A stretch of DNA of 64,000 nt from UBA8079 sp965205535 (GTDB lineage Bacteria > Pseudomonadota > Alphaproteobacteria > UBA6615): NCBI GenBank assembly GCA_965205535.1, contig CBDBHH010000005.1, forward strand, positions 1,550,001-1,614,000. The letters are read 5' to 3'. The position numbers and the translations under genes are program-made. The notes under the pieces were generated by a model. It did no database searches and had not been told where the DNA came from. It was given only the letters and a program-made list of their open reading frames with translations. Positions 59,324-64,000 of the stretch are shown piece by piece. Position 1 is the stretch's first letter. Every line of letters starts with the position of its first letter.

Positions 59324-60583
59324 ATGCGATACGGAACGGCGAATTTCGGCATTGCCGGAGTCGATTGGCAGGAGAAGGTCAACTGGGACCGCCTGCGCAA
59401 CTATCGTCTTGAGCGCGCCCGCGACATGATGAAGAAGGCCGGCCTCGGCGCCATGCTCTGCATGTATGACGAGAACGTCCGCTACATCACCGGTACGCTG
59501 ACACCGGGTTGGAACCGCCTGAAGCCGGGCCTGCGCTATGCGCTGCTGTGTGGTGATGCCGCACCGGTCCTGTTCGAGCAGGGCGATATCGGCATGCAGG
59601 TGGAGCGCCACGCACCGTGGATCCCGCCCGAGAACATCCGTTACTCCTATGCCTGGATCAAGGGCGCGGCCGGCGGTGCCTCGAAGCAGCAGGTGACCAA
59701 GTTCACCAACGCCATCAAAGAAGAGATGGCGCGTTTCGGCGTGGCCGGCGAGAAGCTGGGCGTTGATTTCGTCGACATCAACATGATGAACCACTTCGCC
59801 GAAGAGGGCATTGAGTGGGCGGACGGCATGTCCCCGATGATGGACGCCCGTGCGGTCAAGAGCCAGGACGAGCAGGAATGTGCCCGTATCGTTGGCGCGA
59901 TCGGCGATGCGGCCCATTGGGAGTGCATGAAGTTCCTGAAGCCGGGTATCACCGAGAACCAGGTAACCGCGCACATCATGAAGTTCCTGTACGACATTCC
60001 GGGTATGGAAGACGTCGAGGACGTCATCGTGTCCTCGGGTCCGAACACTTGGCCGAACTGGCGTAACTTCGGTGACCGCATCATCCAGCCGGGCGACATC
60101 GTCTTCATGGATTTGGCGGCGCTGACGTGGAATGGCTACAAGTCCTGCTACTACCGGACCTATTGTGTTGGCCGCGAGCCGACGCAGGAGATGAAGGACG
60201 TTTACTCCGAGGCGCTCGATTGGCTGCAGTCCTCGATGGAAGCGGTCAAGGTTGGTGCCTCGACCCGCGACATCGCGCTGAAATGGCCGTCGGCCAAGGA
60301 AGCCTGGGGCTACGAGGAAGAAGATCAGGCTGCTGCGAACCTTTGGGGCCACGGCCTCGGTCTCGCCCAGTACGATCCGCCCGTCATCTCGCGCATCTGG
60401 TCCCTCGATCATCCGATCGAGATCCAGGAAGGCATGGTCTTCGCGCTCGAGACGCAGCACGGTATTCCGTTCAAGTTCGGCGTCCGCATCGAGGAGATGC
60501 AGATCGTCCATGCGGACGAGACCGAGGTCATCACCAACTTCCCGGTGAACCAGATCACGGTCGTCGACCCGATGCCGCATTAA
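59324..60583 (+). CDS. M24-family (creatinase/aminopeptidase P fold) protein with altered metal site
   Basis: 419 residues, pita-bread fold. N-terminal creatinase-type domain (YRLERARDMMKKAGLGAMLCMYDENVRYITG), C-terminal catalytic domain. Expected metal ligands: D263 (FMDLAALTWNGY), then C275 (KSCYYRT) where most members have Asp, H343 (GHGLGLAQYDPP), E376 (LETQ) and E390 (RIEEMQIV). The usual second histidine of GLxxHExP is Asp. AGGAGAAGAG precedes the ATG. It may be an Xaa-Pro peptidase, a creatinase-like hydrolase or a DddP-type lyase; I cannot decide. Confidence 0.82.
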   Translation: MRYGTANFGIAGVDWQEKVNWDRLRNYRLERARDMMKKAGLGAMLCMYDENVRYITGTLTPGWNRLKPGLRYALLCGDAAPVLFEQGDIGMQVERHAPWIPPENIRYSYAWIKGAAGGASKQQVTKFTNAIKEEMARFGVAGEKLGVDFVDINMMNHFAEEGIEWADGMSPMMDARAVKSQDEQECARIVGAIGDAAHWECMKFLKPGITENQVTAHIMKFLYDIPGMEDVEDVIVSSGPNTWPNWRNFGDRIIQPGDIVFMDLAALTWNGYKSCYYRTYCVGREPTQEMKDVYSEALDWLQSSMEAVKVGASTRDIALKWPSAKEAWGYEEEDQAAANLWGHGLGLAQYDPPVISRIWSLDHPIEIQEGMVFALETQHGIPFKFGVRIEEMQIVHADETEVITNFPVNQITVVDPMPH

Positions 60584-60714
60584 GTACGCGGTGTTGAGCT
60601 TCGCAACGGAGCTTAAAATTTGAATTGGTTCGACCGGGCGGCTTGATCGTCCGGCCGAATTGATAACTGGACCCGGTTTACTGTTTCCGGTGTCAAACTC
60701 AGAGGTGAAGGACT

Positions 60715-62190
60715 ATGGCGAAGTTCGTTGTGCCGCTGTCAGACAAGGCGGCGACGGATGCGGAGCGGTTCGGCCCCAAGGCTGCCAATCAGGCAGCGCT
60801 CGGCCATGCCGGATTGCCGACGCCCGGTGGTTTCGTGCTTGGCGCGGATGCCTATTTCCATCAGCTGGAATCACTCGGTCTGGTAGAGGCTGCCGATCAG
60901 GCTGTAAGCCTGCCGTTTATGGAATCGCGCGGGCCGATTGCCGAAGTGCGCATCGGTCTGTTCTCCGAACCCATCGCACCGGAAATTGAAGCCGAGTTGC
61001 TCGACGCCTACCGTACGCTGACGGCGGAGACCGGGATGCGCCTGGCCGTACGGTCATCATCGCTGATGGAGGACACCGAAGGGTCTTCTTTCGCGGGTCA
61101 GTTCCAGACCTTTCTTGGCATCGAGGGCGAAGCGGATTTTCTCACCGCTGTGCGCGCCTGCTGGGGCGCACTCTGGTCGCCGCAGGCCATGCGCTACATG
61201 GAAGACAAGGAGATCAGCGCGATCGACACCGCGATGTCGGTGCTGGTCCAGCCGCTGATCGAGGCCGAGGCGTCAGGTGGCGGCCTGAGCCAGACCGCAG
61301 ACGGCGGCATGTCCGTCAGCGCCACATGGGGGCTTGGCGAGGCGCTGGCCCAGGGCGAGGTGGTACCGGATCGCTATGACCTGACCCCCGAAGGCAAGCT
61401 GATCGAGGCGGTCGGTGGACAGGATTTCGAACACAGCGCCTATTGCCACACCCATCAGGCACCACCGCAAAATCCGATGGCTGCCGTGGCTGCGACCCAG
61501 GCGCAGGGCCACGAACACGATCATGACCATGCGCATGTTCACGACCACGACCACGACCATGATCATAGTCACGATCACGATCATCAACATGATCACGCAC
61601 CGAAGAAGGATGCAGAACCGCGCCGTCAGTGCCTGAACGCGGATGAGGTCCAAGAACTCGCCCGCTACATGAAGGTGGCCGAGGAGATGATGGGGCTTTC
61701 AGTCGAGGTCGAGTGGGCCAAGGACGAGGTTGGCATCAAGATGCTGCAGGCACGCCCGCTGCATGTCGAGGAGCCGATTGTGCTGGACGAAGTCTGGCGC
61801 GGTCGACCGGGCCTGCGCGGCCATCCCGGCGGCATGGGCTGGGGCTCGGGCCGGGCTTGTGTGATCAATTGCGAATGCGAAATTTCCCGGCTGAATCACG
61901 GCGACGTCTTGGTGACCAATGTCGCCGGACCGGCGCTGGTGGGCGTTTTGCCGCGGGTGTCGGCGATCGTCGCCGAACTCGGCGGCAGCACGTCGCATCT
62001 GGCATCTCTGGGCCGCGAGCGTGGCATCCCGATGGTCCTCGGCGTGGCCGGTGCGACCCAGCAGATTCCCGATGGATCCACCGTCGGGGTGGATGGTGTC
62101 GCGGGGATCGTGCGCTGGCTGAAGCCGGAACTGAACGAGAAGCAGCCGATGCCGATAATGCACCCGGGAGAGCTGCGGTCCCCGGGGTGA
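60715..62190 (+). CDS. PEP-synthase-like protein with a His-rich insert
   Basis: 491 residues. N-terminal PEP/pyruvate-binding ATP-grasp domain (GPKAANQAALGHAGLPTPGGFVL, MRLAVRSSSLMEDTEGSSFAGQFQTFLGI, IKMLQARPLH). C-terminal PEP-utilising mobile domain with the phospho-accepting histidine in ELGGSTSHLASLGRERGIPMVLGV (H428). Between them, residues 266-294 have His at every second position, 15 in all (encoded at 61510-61596), inserted in the ATP-binding domain. Probably phosphorylates a small substrate by ATP; the insert likely binds Zn2+, Ni2+ or Co2+. Shorter than true PEP synthases (about 790), lacking the C-terminal barrel. Co-directional with the M24-like gene. Confidence 0.82.
   Translation: MAKFVVPLSDKAATDAERFGPKAANQAALGHAGLPTPGGFVLGADAYFHQLESLGLVEAADQAVSLPFMESRGPIAEVRIGLFSEPIAPEIEAELLDAYRTLTAETGMRLAVRSSSLMEDTEGSSFAGQFQTFLGIEGEADFLTAVRACWGALWSPQAMRYMEDKEISAIDTAMSVLVQPLIEAEASGGGLSQTADGGMSVSATWGLGEALAQGEVVPDRYDLTPEGKLIEAVGGQDFEHSAYCHTHQAPPQNPMAAVAATQAQGHEHDHDHAHVHDHDHDHDHSHDHDHQHDHAPKKDAEPRRQCLNADEVQELARYMKVAEEMMGLSVEVEWAKDEVGIKMLQARPLHVEEPIVLDEVWRGRPGLRGHPGGMGWGSGRACVINCECEISRLNHGDVLVTNVAGPALVGVLPRVSAIVAELGGSTSHLASLGRERGIPMVLGVAGATQQIPDGSTVGVDGVAGIVRWLKPELNEKQPMPIMHPGELRSPG
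61510..61596 (+). repeat. alternating-His coding repeat
   Basis: Codons for His recur every 6 bases (HxHxHx, x mostly Asp), 15 His in 29 residues. It is in-frame inside the PEP-synthase-like gene and probably grew by slippage. The Asp codons gac/gat alternate irregularly, so it is not a pure DNA repeat. Confidence 0.85.
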
Positions 62191-62202
62191 GCTCAGTTTG
62201 AG

Positions 62203-63207
62203 CTAGTGATCCATGATGATTTTCATCCGGCCCTTGGCTTCGCTGGTCAGCATGTCGAGCGCGCCTGAGAGATTCTCCAGCGGCTCGCGATCGCTGATCA
62301 TCGGGTCGAGCTTGACCATGCCGCGTTTCACCAGATCCATCGAGGCGACGAAGTCCTGACCCTTCGACGCACGTGCGTTGAGGATCTGAATTTCCTTGAA
62401 ATAGAACTGGTAGAACGGCAGTTCCGCCTTCGTCTCGGTGTAGATGCCGAACGGCATGATGGCACCGCCGGTGCGGACCATGTCGAAGGCCTGGCCGAGG
62501 GTCAGCACCTTGCCGGCGGATTCGATCACCAGATCGGCACCGTCCCCCTTGCTGACCTCGAGGATCTTGTCCTTGATGTCGTCGCTGGGCGCGAAGGTGT
62601 AATCGGCGCCGAGTGACTTCGCGAGATCGAGCTTCCATTGGGAGCGCGTGATACCGATGACCGTGGCCCCGCGCGCTTTCGCCAGCTGCACATGAAGCTG
62701 GCCCGTGACGCCAAGACCCAGCACGACCACGACATCGCCGGGGAAGATATCCGCCATGCGATGGCCGTGCATGCAGGTGGTCAGCACCTGGATCAGCGGG
62801 ACTTCATGGTCGGCGATTTCGTCGGGGACCACGTAGCAATTGGCCGGCGGCACGGCCACCAGGTCGGCGAAGCCGCCGTTGATGTCGCGCCCGATCAGGC
62901 CGCCTCGGGTGCAGATATGCTGCTGGTTGTGCAGGCAGGCATGGCAGGTGCCGCAGTGATAGACCGGGTCGACCAGCACGCGCTGGCCTGCCTTGGCGTC
63001 GGTTGCATCATTGACCAGCTCGCCGACCATCTCATGCCCCATGACGATCGGCTTGGGTGCCGGGATACCGCCCGTGAGGATTTTGAGATCGGTTCCGCAA
63101 ATGCCCGAGCTGGACACGCGCACCAGGGCCTCACCCTGATCCGTCGTAGGTTCGGGAATGTCCCGTTGCTCGACCACGTTGGGTTCTGTGAGCACCATTG
63201 CGCGCAT
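62203..63207 (-). CDS. zinc-dependent alcohol dehydrogenase
   Basis: 334 residues, medium-chain dehydrogenase. Catalytic zinc ligands in SGICGTDLK and GHEMVGEL, structural-zinc cysteines in CGTCHACLHNQQHICTRG, and Rossmann GLGVTGQLHVQLAKARGATVIGI. Oxidises a polyol or alcohol with NAD(P)+. It converges with the PEP-synthase-like gene, 12 bases apart, and follows the 2-hydroxyacid dehydrogenase in its own direction. Confidence 0.9.
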   Translation of the reverse strand: MRAMVLTEPNVVEQRDIPEPTTDQGEALVRVSSSGICGTDLKILTGGIPAPKPIVMGHEMVGELVNDATDAKAGQRVLVDPVYHCGTCHACLHNQQHICTRGGLIGRDINGGFADLVAVPPANCYVVPDEIADHEVPLIQVLTTCMHGHRMADIFPGDVVVVLGLGVTGQLHVQLAKARGATVIGITRSQWKLDLAKSLGADYTFAPSDDIKDKILEVSKGDGADLVIESAGKVLTLGQAFDMVRTGGAIMPFGIYTETKAELPFYQFYFKEIQILNARASKGQDFVASMDLVKRGMVKLDPMISDREPLENLSGALDMLTSEAKGRMKIIMDH

Positions 63208-63275
63208 GGCTTTGTCTCCCTGGCTATCTCCGGCGGTTCACGCCGGTCTGTGCTGTCCGGTCTGGTTGAACACGC

Positions 63276-64000
63276 CTACTTGAAAACATCGGGGTTGGCG
63301 GGCCATTTCGGCTGATCGCCGTTCAGCAACGACAAAACGTCGCCCGCGACCGTCGTCTGCAGATCGAGCAGCGCATCTTCCGAATAGAATGACGTGTGCG
63401 GATTGATCACCACATCGTCGCGGCTGAGGATCGGGTCGTCGGCGGCCGGCGGCTCCTGCGGCAGCACGTCGAGACCGGCGCCGGCGATCTCACCGGCGTC
63501 GAGTGCGGCTACGAGGGCCACAGTGTCGATCAGACCACCGCGTGCGGTGTTCACGATAAACGCCGTGCTCTTCATCTTCGCGAAGGCGTCGGTGGAGAAC
63601 ATGTTCTCGGTCGCCGGCGTCAGCGGGGCATGGACCGACACATAGTCGGAGCGTTCCAGCAGCGCATCGAATTCCACCAGCTCCACGCCTTTTGCCTCGG
63701 CGACTTCCGGCTTCACGAAGGGATCGGAAGAAATAACGTTGATTCCGAAGGCCTGGGCCTTCTCCGCCACGAGCTGGGCGATGTTGCCGAAGCCCACGAG
63801 GCCCATGGTCTTGCCCCGGAAACGCATGATCGGCACGACAGCCGGCATCTCCCAGCGGCCTTCCTTGACCAGCTTGTCGGCCAGCGCAGTCTTGCGGGCC
63901 GCGCTCAGCAGCAGCGCCATGGTGTGGTCGGAGACCTCGTCGAGGCAATATTGCGGCGCGTAGACCACCGGAATGCCGGCCGCGGTGGCGGCGTCGAGGT
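63276..64000 (-). CDS. D-2-hydroxyacid dehydrogenase (partial, cut by window edge)
   Basis: C-terminal part; about 242 codons are visible and the frame runs out of the window (the residue before VYAPQYC is a valine codon, not the start). NAD motif GLVGFGNIAQLVAEKAQAFG, the catalytic arginine in NTARGGLIDTVALVAALDAGEIAGAGLDVLPQEPP, and the His in VINPHTSFYSEDALLDLQ. Reduces a 2-keto acid or oxidises a D-2-hydroxy acid. It is upstream of the alcohol dehydrogenase in the same direction. Confidence 0.88.
   Translation of the reverse strand, partial: LDAATAAGIPVVYAPQYCLDEVSDHTMALLLSAARKTALADKLVKEGRWEMPAVVPIMRFRGKTMGLVGFGNIAQLVAEKAQAFGINVISSDPFVKPEVAEAKGVELVEFDALLERSDYVSVHAPLTPATENMFSTDAFAKMKSTAFIVNTARGGLIDTVALVAALDAGEIAGAGLDVLPQEPPAADDPILSRDDVVINPHTSFYSEDALLDLQTTVAGDVLSLLNGDQPKWPANPDVFK

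Noticed and set aside
59324..60583. Naming the M24 protein as the DMSP lyase DddP
   Set aside because: Only the fold is shared; DddP-specific ligands cannot be confirmed and one Asp is Cys.
60620..60665. ccgg-rich imperfect hairpin after the M24-like gene
   Set aside because: Mismatched stem and no T tract; not good enough for a terminator.
1..64000. CRISPR arrays, phage genes, toxin-antitoxin pairs, restriction enzymes
   Set aside because: Looked for regular repeats with spacers and for the usual protein motifs; none found apart from the IS element.

Overview
The window reads as chromosomal DNA from a high-GC, free-living, metabolically versatile bacterium, most likely an alphaproteobacterium. 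The signs are a FixK/FnrN-like Fnr regulator, class III CoA-transferase, ACAD, amidase and HpcH-type catabolic genes, an ArgD-ArgF-Hsp33 order, and high-GC third positions. I cannot name the genus. Genes are tightly packed, many with 1-8 nt overlaps, and no gap between genes exceeds about 300 bases.

Layout. 1-1.7 kb: tail of an unidentified gene, a cyclopropane-fatty-acid synthase and tRNA-Arg(CCT). 1.7-5.6 kb: a small, visibly AT-richer island. A second copy of the tRNA-Arg 3' end plus its terminator lies at 4157-4315. Between the copies is a DUF2971 gene cut in two by a complete IS3-family element with 3-bp target duplications. Beyond the second copy is an orphan membrane protein gene. The right edge of the foreign DNA has removed the N-terminus of an acyl-CoA dehydrogenase. 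5.6-11 kb: ACAD, CoA-transferase, MscS channel, and a cytochrome b561/molybdopterin (YedY-like) pair. 11-17 kb: a locus with two rare Rieske fusions (Rieske + glutamate-synthase FMN domain; Rieske + ThDP enzyme) around a cation/proton antiporter. 17-19 kb: a doubly frameshifted ECF sigma factor with its intact zinc-finger anti-sigma, a PIG-L deacetylase homologue and a lipoprotein. 19-35 kb: catabolic genes (amidase, YCII, thiolase, CMD, IclR/sulfatase pair, SDR). A two-subunit molybdenum enzyme resembling pyrogallol transhydroxylase sits here, its large subunit with an apparent SCP2-like N-terminal domain. Methyltransferase, enoyl-CoA hydratase, OsmC, HIBADH-like and MFS genes follow. 35-48.6 kb: housekeeping: a MotA/MotB pair, a second MscS, RecX, two tandem ABC-2 permeases, argD-argF-hslO, argE, trkH, folE, apaG and tRNA-Gly(CCC). 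48.7-64 kb: accessory metabolism: flavin monooxygenase, cupin, Fnr regulator, DMT exporter, Ldh-type dehydrogenase, amidase, HpcH lyase, Tm-1-like protein, and an FAD reductase-like flavoprotein. Last come an M24-fold protein with an altered metal site, a PEP-synthase-like protein with a 15-histidine alternating insert, a zinc alcohol dehydrogenase and a truncated 2-hydroxyacid dehydrogenase.

What stands out most: (i) the paired Rieske-fusion locus; (ii) the M24-like/His-rich PEP-synthase-like genes preceded by an 18-bp perfect palindrome; (iii) the transhydroxylase-like enzyme with the lipid-binding-like domain; (iv) the tRNA-linked island whose broken DUF2971 gene can be restored exactly in frame. 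All functional statements are read from sequence motifs without database searches.
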